This document shows, one piece after another, positions 1 through 9,305 of a stretch of 50,000 bases of DNA. A model generated the notes under the pieces. The model was not told the origin of the DNA. It saw nothing but the letters and a program-made list of their open reading frames with translations, and did not search any database. This stretch comes from Kofleriaceae bacterium (lineage in GTDB: Bacteria > Myxococcota_A > Polyangia > Haliangiales > Haliangiaceae), in contig JAGPCY010000039.1 of the NCBI GenBank assembly GCA_018057825.1, positions 1 to 50,000 on the forward strand. Reading direction: 5' to 3'. Both the position numbers and the translations under genes were made by a program. Positions within the stretch are counted from its first letter, which is position 1, and each line of letters opens with the position of its first letter.

Positions 1-347
1 CCATCACGTCCGCCGGGTCCACCAGCTCGACCACACACGGCTCATCCGACGACCAGAAGTTCTCACTCCGCCCTCGCAGCGAGTTCATCGCCCGCGCGAT
101 CAGGCCGTGGAAGTACCCCCGAAACTCGACCTCGCGCCCGTGCCGGTCGTACAGCACGTCGTGGTGATGGTTCGACATCGCCGACGGCAGGATGAGTTCG
201 ATCTCGTATCGCGCCGCCGCCACCGCCAGGCAGTACAGATACGTCTGGTTGGTCTCCTCGTCCGGCCGCAGCAAGAGTTCTCGCTGCACGCACCGCCGGT
301 TGATCATCAGGAACCGACCAGGCAACACCTGCCGTGGGAGCGACATC
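1..347 (-). CDS. Y1-type (RAYT/IS200-like) transposase, 3' part outside window
   Basis: Reading leftward from an ATG at 345-347, the frame stays open to the window edge for 115 codons. It starts [12 protein letters not shown] and contains SNHHH followed by DVLYDRHGR around residues 66-80. That HUH-type histidine cluster is the metal site of Y1 transposases (REP-associated tyrosine transposases and IS200/IS605 TnpA). The expected catalytic tyrosine would lie in the missing C-terminal part. Family members in myxobacteria are usually single-copy domesticated-looking genes of 200-350 residues without terminal inverted repeats. The gene is divergent from the hexamer array that begins about 125 bp upstream of its start. 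I infer a single-strand DNA nicking/joining role. Whether the gene is intact cannot be judged from here. Confidence 0.75.
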
Positions 348-471
348 GCCTCGGCCGCACGAGCAGGCGGCGTGCCAACGGCAACTGCGCGCTATCGCAG
401 ACGGCGTCTGTCCGGCTTCGTCCGAGATCCGGCCGCTCTGTCCGGCATTCGGACATTCCCGGACAATCCTT

Positions 472-690
472 CGAGGCCGAGGCCGAGGCCGAGACCGAGA
501 CCGAACCCGAGACCGAACCCGAGACAGAGACCGAACCCGAGACCGAGACCGAACCCGAGACAGAGACCGAACCCGAACCCGAACCCGAACCCGAACCCGA
601 ACCCGAACCCGAACCCGAACCCGAACCCGAACCCGAACCCGAACCCGAACCCGAACCCGAACCCGAACCCGAACCCGAACCCGAACCCGA
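472..690. repeat. Hexanucleotide microsatellite (GAGGCC/GAGACC/GAACCC), array 1
   Basis: About 36 consecutive 6-bp units: a few GAGGCC and GAGACC units, then a long homogeneous GAACCC run. It lies between the transposase start and the 3' end of the MFS gene. All frames are open because the unit is a multiple of three and lacks stops, so the apparent Pro-Glu or Arg-Asp peptides are not evidence of a gene. The rest of the 348-706 gap holds short TGTCC/GGACA inverted repeats around 438-465 and no other gene. Confidence 0.95.
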
Positions 691-706
691 CGGGTGGCTG
701 CGACAG

Positions 707-1936
707 CTACGAGGAAGGCTTGGCGCCCTGGGCCACTGCGCGGGCCCGACCGTAGCGCACGAACAGGAGCGCCATGACCAAACAACCCGCGGCCACGCAC
801 GACCACAGCGCGAGGTGGCGGTCTCGCAGGGCGTCGAAGAGCGCGCCGCCGAGGAGCGGCGCGAAGGCGATGCCGACGGTCTGGGCCCACGCCACGACGC
901 CGAACGACGCGCCGAGCCGGCCGACCGTGCCGCTGTCGGCGGCCGCGGTCTGGTGGGCCGGGGCGAAGGCGACCTCGGCGACGGTGATGACCGCGATCGC
1001 GAGCATCGCGGTGGCCAGCCCGGTGGCCAGGCCAACCGCGGCGTAGCCGACCGCGAACAGAAGCGACGCCACCGGCAGGATCCGCTCGACGCCGAGTCGG
1101 GTGATCGCGCCGAGCGCCCACCACTGCAGGGCCAGGACGCCGAGGCCGTTCACCATGTACGCCAGGCCGATCTCGGCCTTGGTCAGGTGCAGCTCGTCGG
1201 CCAGGTAGATCGTGAAGAGCGTGTACATCTGCGTGTGGGCCAGCGCGAACACCACGGTCGCGGCCAGCAAGGTGCGCATCGCCGGATCGGCCAGGGCCCC
1301 CGCCAGCGCCGCCGGCAGCGGCAGGCGCGCGACCGCGCCGCGCGGCGGCGCCGGGACGTCGATGCCGCGACACAGCCAGGCCGCGGCGACCATGCCCAGG
1401 GCGGCGATGAAGAACACCGCACCGTACGGCACGACCAGCGACAGGGTGCCACCCAAGGCCGGGCCCAGGGCCCAGCCGACGTTGGTGCCCATGCGCTGCA
1501 GCGCGAAGGCCGCGGTGCGCTCGCCGGGGCGGGCTAGATCGGTGCACAGCGCGTAGGCCACCGGCTCGAAGCAGCCGCGCAGGGATGAGCTGACGAAGAA
1601 GGTCACGGCGATGATCGCCAGCGGCGCGTCGAGGAGGATCTGGGCGCCCAGCGCGGCGACCACGGCGGCGCGGGCGATCAGCGAGCCGACGATGATCGGC
1701 CGCCGACCGATGCGATCGGACAGCTCGCCGGCCCAGGCGTTGGCCATGGCCTGACCGAGGTTGGCGGCCAGCGCCAGCGCGCCGTAGACCGTCGCCGGGT
1801 AGCCGCGGTCGTCGATCACGTAGATGCCGAGGAACGACATCACCAGCGACAGTCCCAGCGTGTTGACCGCGCGGGCCGCGGCCAGCCGCCCGATCCGCGG
1901 ATCGAGCGCGCGCCAGGCGGCGAAGCGTCGGGCCAT
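707..1936 (-). CDS. MFS transporter (DHA1-type drug/proton antiporter-like)
   Basis: The product is 409 residues with about 12 hydrophobic segments, the usual size for a major facilitator. The cytoplasmic loop 2-3 signature is visible as [10 protein letters not shown] near residue 72, matching the MFS motif A pattern GxLaDrxGrrp. An N-terminal [19 protein letters not shown] helix and a [10 protein letters not shown] stretch resemble drug-exporter MFS proteins such as MdtH. Substrate cannot be told. I chose the ATG at 1936 because the longer reading would add a non-hydrophobic tail running into the divergent queD promoter. A TACCCA hexamer lies 7 nt before that ATG, the same geometry as other leaderless-looking genes here. 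It is transcribed divergently from queD. Confidence 0.85.
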   Translation of the reverse strand: MARRFAAWRALDPRIGRLAAARAVNTLGLSLVMSFLGIYVIDDRGYPATVYGALALAANLGQAMANAWAGELSDRIGRRPIIVGSLIARAAVVAALGAQILLDAPLAIIAVTFFVSSSLRGCFEPVAYALCTDLARPGERTAAFALQRMGTNVGWALGPALGGTLSLVVPYGAVFFIAALGMVAAAWLCRGIDVPAPPRGAVARLPLPAALAGALADPAMRTLLAATVVFALAHTQMYTLFTIYLADELHLTKAEIGLAYMVNGLGVLALQWWALGAITRLGVERILPVASLLFAVGYAAVGLATGLATAMLAIAVITVAEVAFAPAHQTAAADSGTVGRLGASFGVVAWAQTVGIAFAPLLGGALFDALRDRHLALWSCVAAGCLVMALLFVRYGRARAVAQGAKPSS

Positions 1937-2000
1937 CGCGCCCTGGGTAGCACGGGGCCGGGGTTGTGTCGGCCCGGCGAGTCCGCTAGCGTGCGCCGGC

Positions 2001-2360
2001 ATGCGGACCCGCCTCGCGCTCGACTATCACTTCGAGGCCGCGCACTTCTTGCCCCAGGTCGCCGACGGCCACAAGTGCAAGCGGATGCACGGTCACAGCT
2101 ACACGGTGGTGGTCACGGTCGAGGGCGAGGTCGATCCCCAGATGGGTTGGGTCCTCGACTTCGGCGACCTCGACGCGGTGGTCGGCCCGATCATCGCCGG
2201 CCTCGATCACCGCCTGCTGAACGAGCTGCCCGGCCTGTCCAACCCGACCAGCGAGCTGCTCGCGGCCTGGCTGTGGGGCCAGATCAAGCCGGCGCTCCCG
2301 ATCCTGGTCGAGCTGGCGGTCTCGGAGACCCCGCAGTCGCGCTGCGTGGTGCGCGGGTGA
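2001..2360 (+). CDS. queD: 6-carboxy-5,6,7,8-tetrahydropterin synthase (QueD)
   Basis: The enzyme converts 7,8-dihydroneopterin triphosphate to 6-carboxytetrahydropterin in queuosine/7-deazaguanine synthesis. The 119-residue protein shows all hallmark parts: HFEAAH near residue 11 and HGHSY near 30 supply the zinc histidines, the catalytic Cys lies in CKRMHGH, and LDHRLLN near residue 70 and SET near 108 are also present. TAGCGT sits 8 nt before the ATG with no Shine-Dalgarno, suggesting a leaderless message. The stop overlaps the GTG of the next gene by 4 nt (GTGA), so the two are translationally coupled. No other queuosine gene is in the window. Confidence 0.95.
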   Translation: MRTRLALDYHFEAAHFLPQVADGHKCKRMHGHSYTVVVTVEGEVDPQMGWVLDFGDLDAVVGPIIAGLDHRLLNELPGLSNPTSELLAAWLWGQIKPALPILVELAVSETPQSRCVVRG

Positions 2361-3232
2361 GCACGCCGGCGCGCCTGCGCCTGGTGACGCTCAACCTGTG
2401 GGGCACCTCGCCGCCCCTCGCCACTCGCCTCGACCTGGCCCGCCGTCAGCTCGCGGCCCTCGACCCCGACGTGGTCGCGGTGCAGGAGTGTCGGCCCCAC
2501 GCCGACGCCACCACCGCCCACGCGATCGCCGCGCCCGGGGCCCACGTGCTGTACGCGCCGGCGGTGCGCTGGCCGGCCGGCGGCCTCGGCCCCGACAGCC
2601 CGGCCGGCGAGGAGGGGCTGGCGCTGGTGTCGCGCTGGCCGATCCTCGAGCGCCGCGCGCTGCGCCTGCCGTTCCCGCGGCCGACCGAGACCCGGATCTT
2701 GTTGTCGGCGCGCCTGGCCACGCCGGCCGGTCCGATCTGGGTCCACACCACCCACCTCCACTACCGCCTCGACGACGGCGAGGCCCGCGCCGCCCAGGTG
2801 CTGGCGATCGACGACGCGATCCGCGCGTGTGGCCGCGGCAACGACGACCCGCCGCAGCTCCTGTGTGGCGATCTGAACGCCACCGCCGACAGCGACGAGG
2901 TCCGCTTCCTGCGCGGGCTCCACGGCCTGGCCGGGCGCCGGACGCACTTCCAGGACGCCTGGCTGCGCTGTCACGACGAGCCAGGTCGCGGCGCCGGGCC
3001 AACCCAGGGCATCACCTGGTCGAGCGACAACCACCACACCCGGCCGCTGCGCTCCCTCGATCTCGATCGCCGCATCGACTACGTCTTCGTGACCACCCGC
3101 AAGAAGGACGGCCGCGGCACGGTGCTCGGCTGCCACGTCGCGTTGACCGAGCGGGTCGGCGAGGGCGCCGACGCGGTGTGCGCGAGCGATCACTACGCGG
3201 TGTGCGCCGACGTTCAGATCGCGCCAGGCTGA
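2357..3232 (+). CDS. Endonuclease/exonuclease/phosphatase (EEP) family protein
   Basis: The 291-residue protein carries the EEP (DNase I-like) metal-dependent phosphoesterase motifs in order: LNLWG near residue 13, QEC near 41, the GDLNAT loop near 173, DYVF near 237 and the terminal SDHYAV near 277. The catalytic Asp/His pair and the metal-binding Glu are therefore present. The family includes nucleases, sphingomyelinases and inositol phosphatases, so the substrate is open. No signal peptide is visible, suggesting a cytoplasmic enzyme. The GTG start overlaps the queD stop by 4 nt. It ends 17 bp before the oppositely oriented acyl-CoA dehydrogenase. Confidence 0.85.
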   Translation: MSTPARLRLVTLNLWGTSPPLATRLDLARRQLAALDPDVVAVQECRPHADATTAHAIAAPGAHVLYAPAVRWPAGGLGPDSPAGEEGLALVSRWPILERRALRLPFPRPTETRILLSARLATPAGPIWVHTTHLHYRLDDGEARAAQVLAIDDAIRACGRGNDDPPQLLCGDLNATADSDEVRFLRGLHGLAGRRTHFQDAWLRCHDEPGRGAGPTQGITWSSDNHHTRPLRSLDLDRRIDYVFVTTRKKDGRGTVLGCHVALTERVGEGADAVCASDHYAVCADVQIAPG

Positions 3233-3248
3233 CGGCCGTCGCCCGCGG

Positions 3249-4910
3249 TCACAGGAGCGCGCGCGGGTCGTCGTCGGCGTCGTCGATCAGGTCGACGCCG
3301 GCGCGGGCCAGGCGGCGGGCGGCGGCGGTGGCGTAGCCGGCGGTCGGGTGATCGTGGTCGCGACACCACTGGGCGTGCTCGGCCAGGTAGGCCAGCTCGA
3401 GGGCGCGGCCCAGGGTCAACGCGAACCGCCGGGCCCCGGCCTCGAGGGCGTCGGGCTGAGCCGCGGTCGCTGCCGCCCACGCCGTGGCCCGGGTCATGGC
3501 CGCGGTCGCGTGGCCGATCGCGCCGGTCAGCTCGGGCGCGGTCACCGCGCGGGCGCATCGCGCGAGATCGGCCGACAGGGCCTCGAGGCTGCCGCCCTTG
3601 GCCAGGGCGCGCAGCGTGTCGAGGGACAAGACGTTGGTCGTGCCCTCCCAGATCGGCAACACCTGGGCGTCGGCCATGAGCCGCGGCAGGCCGGTGTCCT
3701 CGACGTAGCCGGCGCCACCGCAGCTCTCGATCGCCTCCGACGCGATCGCCACCGCTTGCTTGCCGGTGGTCAGCTTGGCGATCGGCGTGAGGGCGCGCAG
3801 CAGGCGCGCGGCCTCGTCGTCGCCGTGCTCGCTGGCGCCCAGGACCGCGACCGCGCGGAAGGCCAGGAGGAACGCGCCGGCGGCCTCGGCCTCGAGGCCG
3901 GCCAGGGTGTCGACGTGCAGCGGCTTGTCGATCAGGCGCGCGCCGAAGGCGTGGCGACGGGTCGCGAAGTCGCGCGCCAGGTCGAGCGCGCGGCGCATGC
4001 CGGCGACGGCGCACACCGCGTTCCAGGTCCGGGTCAGCGACAGCATCGGCGTGATCGCCCGGACCCCACCGGTCAGCGCGCCGACCGCGATCGCCGGGCA
4101 GCCGTCGAGGGTCAGCTCGGCGGTCGGGACCTTGCGCGTGCCGAGCTTGTCCTTCAAGCGGTTGACCGCGATGCCGGGGGCCAGGCGCCCGGCGTCGTCG
4201 CGCACCGGGACGAAGAACAGCGCGAGGCCAGCCGAGCCGGCGGGGTTGCCCTCGGGGCGCCCCAGGGTCAGGGCCATCTCGGCGGTGGTGGCTGAGGTGA
4301 ACCACTTGGTGCCGTACAGTCGCCAGCCGCCGGCGCCGTCGGGGCGCGCCACGGTCTCGGACAGGCCGACGTCGGAGCCGCCGGTGCGCTCGGTCATCCA
4401 CTGGCCCGAGGTCCAGGCGGTCGCCGGATCGGTCGAGAGCAGGTGGGGCAGGGCGCGCTCGATCAGCGCGGCGTTACCGCTGTCCTTGAGCGTGCGGGCC
4501 GCGCCGTCGGTCATCGCCAGCGGGCAGGTGTAGAGGTCGAGGGACGGGCCGATCACGTGGACCCGCGCGAACTGATCGAGGCGGGCCCGGGCGCCCCGTC
4601 GGTGGTCGTAGCCGGCGGCGATCAACCCGCGCTCGGCGGCCAGCCGGGCCGCCTGCTTCCACAGCGGCGACACCTCGATGTGATCGATGCGGTTGCCCCA
4701 GGCGTCCCACGGCGTGTGCACCGGCTCGTTCTTACGGTCGGCGAGCGAGAGCTGGTAGAAGTGACCGCCGGCGAGGTCGCCGAGGTCGCCGAGCTCGGCG
4801 GTGAGCTCGTCGCGATCGGCGCCGGTGAAGGCGCGATCGATCAGCGAGGTGAGCAGGCGATCGGTGGCGAAGGTGTTGCCGAGCTGGGGCGGCGCCTGGA
4901 TGAAGCCCAT
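3249..4910 (-). CDS. Acyl-CoA dehydrogenase, AidB type
   Basis: At 553 residues this is longer than a standard 380-residue acyl-CoA dehydrogenase and matches the AidB/ACAD-like subfamily (E. coli AidB is about 540). MTERTGGSDV near residue 172 is the FAD-binding signature in its AidB form. RHAFG near 315 and IWEGTTNVLSLD near 423 match the flavoprotein core and the acidic residue region. The extended N-terminus and a C-terminal helical domain are also as in AidB. In E. coli AidB is part of the alkylation-damage response, but nothing here shows ada-type regulation, so the physiological role is not transferable. TAGGTT lies 6 nt before the ATG with no Shine-Dalgarno. Confidence 0.88.
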   Translation of the reverse strand: MGFIQAPPQLGNTFATDRLLTSLIDRAFTGADRDELTAELGDLGDLAGGHFYQLSLADRKNEPVHTPWDAWGNRIDHIEVSPLWKQAARLAAERGLIAAGYDHRRGARARLDQFARVHVIGPSLDLYTCPLAMTDGAARTLKDSGNAALIERALPHLLSTDPATAWTSGQWMTERTGGSDVGLSETVARPDGAGGWRLYGTKWFTSATTAEMALTLGRPEGNPAGSAGLALFFVPVRDDAGRLAPGIAVNRLKDKLGTRKVPTAELTLDGCPAIAVGALTGGVRAITPMLSLTRTWNAVCAVAGMRRALDLARDFATRRHAFGARLIDKPLHVDTLAGLEAEAAGAFLLAFRAVAVLGASEHGDDEAARLLRALTPIAKLTTGKQAVAIASEAIESCGGAGYVEDTGLPRLMADAQVLPIWEGTTNVLSLDTLRALAKGGSLEALSADLARCARAVTAPELTGAIGHATAAMTRATAWAAATAAQPDALEAGARRFALTLGRALELAYLAEHAQWCRDHDHPTAGYATAAARRLARAGVDLIDDADDDPRALL

Positions 4911-5112
4911 GGCGCGAACCTACCGCGAGGCTCGACGGCCGGGGCCGGGACATCGTCTGCCGCGCGCCATCGTCGGCGCGGCGCCATCGGCGGCGCCGAA
5001 AACGACCGGCGCCGAAAACGACGCGGCCGCCTCGTGGGCGGCCGGTTGACCTGATGGTTGCGCGACGGGTGGAGACCTCATTCGCGGGGCGCCCGCGCAC
5101 GGGCGCGGTCGC

Positions 5113-5568
5113 TCACTGGATCGGCGTGCCGGTCGGGGCCGTGGTCGGGTTGATCCCCGGCGCGGTCGGCGCGACCTGGCCGCACATGTAGCGGACCCGC
5201 TGCTCGGTGGCCTGGCGCTGCGAGACCACGCCCGAGGTGTTCGAGCCGCCCCGGGTGCTCGACGCGCCCGCGGTGTTCGAGCTGTTCGAGTCGTAGGTCG
5301 AGGCCGACCCGGCGACGGTGTCCTCGCCGTAGTTGGTGTTCGAGTTGGTGAAGGTGTCGGTGCCGATGACCTCCTCACCGCGCTGGGTGATGGTGAAGTT
5401 CATCGGCCCGCAGTGGGCCGCCATCTTCTTCTGGGCGTCCTCGAAGGCCTTCCCCTGGTCCCCGACCAGCCGCAGGATGCCGCCGGCTTGGGTCTGGGTG
5501 ACGTACTCGGCGTGGCCGCAGGCAGCCATCGCAGCGAAAAGGAGTCCAAACGTAATCTTACGGAGCAT
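5113..5568 (-). CDS. Small Ser/Thr/Asn-rich lipoprotein of unknown function
   Basis: The 151-residue product opens MLRKITFGLLFAAMAAC, a short lipoprotein signal whose lipobox ends at Cys17. The rest has one recognisable feature, a Ser/Thr/Asn/Gly-rich low-complexity stretch around residues 75-120, and a Pro/Thr tail. Two further cysteines (near 53 and 130) might form a disulfide. No family is recognised. I chose the ATG at 5568 because it follows a purine-rich ribosome binding site (AGAGGAAGGA, about 8 nt upstream) and begins the signal peptide. A TATTAC element some 50 nt upstream could be its -10. It is divergent from the DUF4139 operon. It is probably an outer-membrane-anchored surface or periplasmic protein. 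Confidence 0.7.
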   Translation of the reverse strand: MLRKITFGLLFAAMAACGHAEYVTQTQAGGILRLVGDQGKAFEDAQKKMAAHCGPMNFTITQRGEEVIGTDTFTNSNTNYGEDTVAGSASTYDSNSSNTAGASSTRGGSNTSGVVSQRQATEQRVRYMCGQVAPTAPGINPTTAPTGTPIQ

Positions 5569-5682
5569 CGCGCGGGTCCTTCCTCTGACGGTGACGGCCG
5601 TCGCGGAGGACAGTAATACAAGCGCCGGGGCACGGCAACCCGTGGCCTTGACCAGACCAGGGGCGTGCGTGACCCTCCGGTC

Positions 5683-7719
5683 ATGGCGCAAACCGTGGCG
5701 ACCGAGGTCGTCCGCGTGCTGGTCCACCCAGGAGTCGCGGCGGTCGAGCGCGTCGGTGCGACGTCGATCACAGTCGGAGGGGCGCTGCACCTCGCGGCGC
5801 TGCCGGTCGGCCTCGACGACGACAGCGTCCAGGTCGGGATCTCCGGTCCCGCCGAGGTCCGGGCGGTCCGGGTCGAGCTAGCCGCGGTGGCGACGGTCGA
5901 CGCCGGCGCCGCCGACGCAGAGGTGGTCGCGGCGCGCGCCGCGCTGGCCCAGCGGCGGGCCGAACGCGACGCGGTCACCCAGGGCCTCGCGGCGCTCGCC
6001 GCCCTGGCGCCGGTCGAGCCGCGCGCCGAGCTGCCGACCTTGCCGGACTGGGACGCGGCGGTGGCCGCCCGAGCGGCCCTGGTCGAGCTGGGCCGCCAGC
6101 GCCTGGCCGCCGGCCGCGAGCGCCTGGCCGCGCTGGCCGAGGAGCTGGCCGACGCCGAACGGGCCGTCGCCGCCGCCGAGGAGCGTCGCGCCCGGGCGTC
6201 GTCGTCGACGCGCGCCGCCGGCGAGCTGTACAAGGTCGTGGTCGCGATCGTCGAGCCGCGGGGCGAGGGCGGCGCGGTCACTGTCACCTGTCGCTACCGG
6301 ATCGCGGGGGCGCGCTGGGCTCCGACCTACGTGGCCCGGCTGATCGACGGCCAGGTCCAGCTCGAGCGTCGCGCGGTGGTGGCGCAAGCGACCGGCGAGG
6401 ACTGGCGCGGCGTCGCCCTCGAGCTGTCGACGGCGGCGCCGACCCGCCGGGTCACGCTGCCCGAGCTGCCGGCGCTGCGGATCGGCCGAGCCCAGCCGAC
6501 CCCGGCCAAGGCTGGATGGCGGGCCCCGCCCGAGGGCATCGACGAACTCTACCGCGACTGGGATCAGGCCTTCGGTCGGCGTCCGCTCACGAGCGCGGCT
6601 CCGCCTCCGTCGATGGCGCCGCCGCCGGAGCCGGAGCCCGAGCTCGAGGCGTCCGCCGCCTTCGACGAGGACCGGAAGAAGGAGGGGCGCTTCAACGACG
6701 ACGGCGAGACGTTCGCGATGGTCTCCGCGCCGGCCGCGGCGCTGGCGGCGCCTCCTCAGCCGGCGAGGGCGCGCAGGTCCGTGGCGCCCAAGGGCGGGCC
6801 CCTCCTCGGCTTGCTGCGAGCCGGGGGAGGGGGCGCCGCGGCGCCACCGCTGTCACCCGCGCCGCCCCCCGCGCTCGAGGTCGGCGACGAGCTCCTGGCC
6901 TACGGTGAGCTGGTCCTGGGCGGGCCGGGCGAGGTCGATCGCGGCCGGCTGCGACGCCCGGTCGTCGCCGACGACCGGGCCCGCGACCTGGCCCAGCGTC
7001 GACAGACCGCGCTCGCGGCGCTGCCCGCGCCCAAGACGGTCACCGAGCCAGCGCCCGGTCAGTACGACTACGCCTTCCCGGCGGCGGGGGCGGTCGACGT
7101 CCCGGCCGACGGTGGCTGGCACGCGATCGCGCTGTCGTCCGAGGCCACGCCCGCCGCGGTTCGTCACATCGTCGTGCCCGCGGTCGCCGTCGAGGTCTAC
7201 CGGGTCGCGACCGCGGCCAATCCGTTCGACGCGCCGCTTCTGGCCGGGCCGATCGACGTCTACGATCGCGATGAGTTGATCCTCACCGCGCCGCTGGCCG
7301 AGACCCCGCCCGGGGGCACGGTCACCGTCGGGCTCGGCGTCGATCCCGAGGTCAAGGTCGCCCGCAATCTGCGCTTCCGCGAGGAGGCCGCCGGCGTGCT
7401 GCGCGGCTCGCTGCGGTTGCACCACGAGCTGACGATCGACGTCGACCACCGCGGCGCGCGCGCCATCGACCTCGAGGTCCGCGAGCGGCTGCCGATCCCG
7501 GCCGCCGACACCGACGACGTCGAGGTCGCGCTCGACGAGGTCGTCCCGCCGTGGGAGCCGTGGCGCCCCGAGCCCGCGCCCGGCGCGGCTCCCTTGCGCG
7601 GTGGTCACCGCTGGCGTGTCACGGTCGCCGCCGGCGAGCGGACCACGCTCCGCCTGAGCTACGCCGTCAAGATCGCCGCCAAGCATGAGCTGATCGGCGG
7701 TAACCGGAGGGACGCATGA
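5683..7719 (+). CDS. DUF4139/DUF4140 (mucoidy inhibitor-like) protein, paralogue 1
   Basis: The 678-residue product has an N-terminal DUF4140-like beta segment (residues 1-75), an Ala/Glu/Arg-rich predicted coiled coil (about 80-180), then the DUF4139 core beginning near LYKVVVAIVEPRG. The hallmark pattern CRYRIAGARWAPTYVARL near residue 205 and ATGEDWRGVALELST near 240 are typical of this family, named after yeast MuiA-like proteins of unknown biochemical function. A Pro/Glu-rich insertion (about 300-400) interrupts the core. No signal peptide or membrane segment is evident. I took the ATG at 5683 over one 18 nt upstream because homologues start close to the VRVLVHPG strand. The stop overlaps the next start by 4 nt. 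Confidence 0.78.
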   Translation: MAQTVATEVVRVLVHPGVAAVERVGATSITVGGALHLAALPVGLDDDSVQVGISGPAEVRAVRVELAAVATVDAGAADAEVVAARAALAQRRAERDAVTQGLAALAALAPVEPRAELPTLPDWDAAVAARAALVELGRQRLAAGRERLAALAEELADAERAVAAAEERRARASSSTRAAGELYKVVVAIVEPRGEGGAVTVTCRYRIAGARWAPTYVARLIDGQVQLERRAVVAQATGEDWRGVALELSTAAPTRRVTLPELPALRIGRAQPTPAKAGWRAPPEGIDELYRDWDQAFGRRPLTSAAPPPSMAPPPEPEPELEASAAFDEDRKKEGRFNDDGETFAMVSAPAAALAAPPQPARARRSVAPKGGPLLGLLRAGGGGAAAPPLSPAPPPALEVGDELLAYGELVLGGPGEVDRGRLRRPVVADDRARDLAQRRQTALAALPAPKTVTEPAPGQYDYAFPAAGAVDVPADGGWHAIALSSEATPAAVRHIVVPAVAVEVYRVATAANPFDAPLLAGPIDVYDRDELILTAPLAETPPGGTVTVGLGVDPEVKVARNLRFREEAAGVLRGSLRLHHELTIDVDHRGARAIDLEVRERLPIPAADTDDVEVALDEVVPPWEPWRPEPAPGAAPLRGGHRWRVTVAAGERTTLRLSYAVKIAAKHELIGGNRRDA

Positions 7720-9305
7720 CCCCCACGCCCGTGACCGCGTCGATCGCCCTGGTCGTGGTGTTCGAGGATCGCGCCCGGGTGGTGCGCCGCGCCACCGTCG
7801 AGCTGGCGGCCGGAACTCATCGGCTGGTCATCGCCGGGGTCGCCCCGGTGCTGGCCGACAAGAGCCTGGTGGCGCGCGCGCCGGGCGCGGCCGTGCACGA
7901 CGTGCGCGCGGTCCGCGCGGTGGCGCCGTGGCGCGATGGCCACGATGACGATCGCGCCGGGGCCGCGGCGATCGCGGCGGCGCGCGCCGAGCGCGATCGC
8001 GCGGCCTCCACCGTCGCCGCCGCCCAGATCCGGGCCGAGGTCGAGGCCGCGGCCGCCCGCGCGACGGCTGCGGTCCTGGCGCGCGCGGCCGGTGAGCTCG
8101 CGGCTCGCGCCGCCGAGGGCGTCGACGCGCCGACCGCGCCCGCCCGACTCGACGCCTTGACGGCCCAGCTCACCCGCCATCACCAGGCCGCGGCCGCCGC
8201 CGGCGAGGACGCCGCGGTCGCCGCCGCCGCCGCCGAGCGCTTCGCCGCCCGTCTGGCCGACCTCGAGCGCGGCGCGGTCCGCGAGACCGCCTCGGTGGTG
8301 ATCGATCTCGAGGTCGCGACCGCTGGCGCGATCGCGCTCGAGGTCGGCTACACCGTCCCCGGCGCGTGCTGGCGGCCGTATCACACCGCGACCTGGCGCG
8401 GCGATCGGCTCGAGGTCGCGACCGACGCGTGCGTGTGGCAGGCCACCGGCGAGGACTGGCGCGACGTCGCGCTGGCGTGTTCGACCGCGCGGCCGTCCTT
8501 GGGCGCGTCACCGCCCGAGCTCGTCGACGACGTCCTGCGGGTCCAGGCCAAGGGCGCGCTGGTCGCCGCGATCCGCGATCAGGTCATCGCCACCACCGGC
8601 CTGGGCGGCGTCACGCCCGCGGCCCAGGTCCCCGGCCTCGACGACGGCGGCCAGGCCCGCCACCTGACGGCGCCCGGGCGCGCCACGGTGACCGCCGACG
8701 GTCGGCCACATCGCGTCCGCCTGACCGCGTGGACCACCGAGGTCACCGTCGATCGGATCGCCTATCCCGAGCTGTCCGACGCCGTGATCGTGCGGACCCG
8801 CGGCCAGCACGCCGGCGCCGAGCCGCTCCTGGCCGGGCCGGTCGATCTGGTGCGCGACGGCGGCTACACCGGGCGGACCTCGCTCCTCTACCTCGCGCCC
8901 GGCGAGCGCTTCGAGCTGGGCTGGGGCGCCGACCCGGCGTTGCGCTTGCACCGCAGCGCCCGACAGAAGCGCGACAGCGGGATGCTGTCGAGCTGGACCG
9001 AGGTCCGTCACCGGATCGCGATCCGGTTGTCGAACCTCGGCGGCGAGGCCCGGACGGTCACGGTCACCGAGCGCATCCCGGTGTCGGAGCTGGCCGACAA
9101 GGTCGAGGTCGCGCTGCGCCCGGTCGAGGCCTGGCGCCTCGAGGACGACGACGGCGCGCTGCGCGATCGCACGCCGCGGAGCACCGCGCGCACCGTCGGC
9201 GACCACGGCCTGGTGAGCTGGCAGGTCGAGCTGCCGCCGCGGCAGCGGCGGGCCATCGCTCACGAGTACGTCGTCAAGGTCCACGACTCGGTCGGCGGCC
9301 TGTGA
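7716..9305 (+). CDS. DUF4139/DUF4140 (mucoidy inhibitor-like) protein, paralogue 2
   Basis: The 529-residue product repeats the architecture of its neighbour without the Pro-rich insertion. An N-terminal DUF4140-like segment (VVVFEDRARVVRRATVEL, residues 9-26) is followed by an Ala-rich coiled coil (about 85-185). The DUF4139 core has YTVPGACWRPYHTATW near 213 and ATGEDWRDVALACST near 247, closely parallel to paralogue 1. The C-terminus holds a TERIPVSELADKVEVAL block seen in the family. Starts and stops overlap by 4 nt on both sides, so the pair and the methyltransferase behind it form one translationally coupled unit. Function is unknown. Tandem paralogues suggest a heteromeric complex (inference). 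Confidence 0.78.
   Translation: MTPTPVTASIALVVVFEDRARVVRRATVELAAGTHRLVIAGVAPVLADKSLVARAPGAAVHDVRAVRAVAPWRDGHDDDRAGAAAIAAARAERDRAASTVAAAQIRAEVEAAAARATAAVLARAAGELAARAAEGVDAPTAPARLDALTAQLTRHHQAAAAAGEDAAVAAAAAERFAARLADLERGAVRETASVVIDLEVATAGAIALEVGYTVPGACWRPYHTATWRGDRLEVATDACVWQATGEDWRDVALACSTARPSLGASPPELVDDVLRVQAKGALVAAIRDQVIATTGLGGVTPAAQVPGLDDGGQARHLTAPGRATVTADGRPHRVRLTAWTTEVTVDRIAYPELSDAVIVRTRGQHAGAEPLLAGPVDLVRDGGYTGRTSLLYLAPGERFELGWGADPALRLHRSARQKRDSGMLSSWTEVRHRIAIRLSNLGGEARTVTVTERIPVSELADKVEVALRPVEAWRLEDDDGALRDRTPRSTARTVGDHGLVSWQVELPPRQRRAIAHEYVVKVHDSVGGL

Noticed and set aside
63..1547. Long frames on both strands through the hexamer array and the MFS gene
   Set aside because: High G+C keeps shadow frames open, and the repeat cannot contain stops. 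The encoded peptides are low-complexity.
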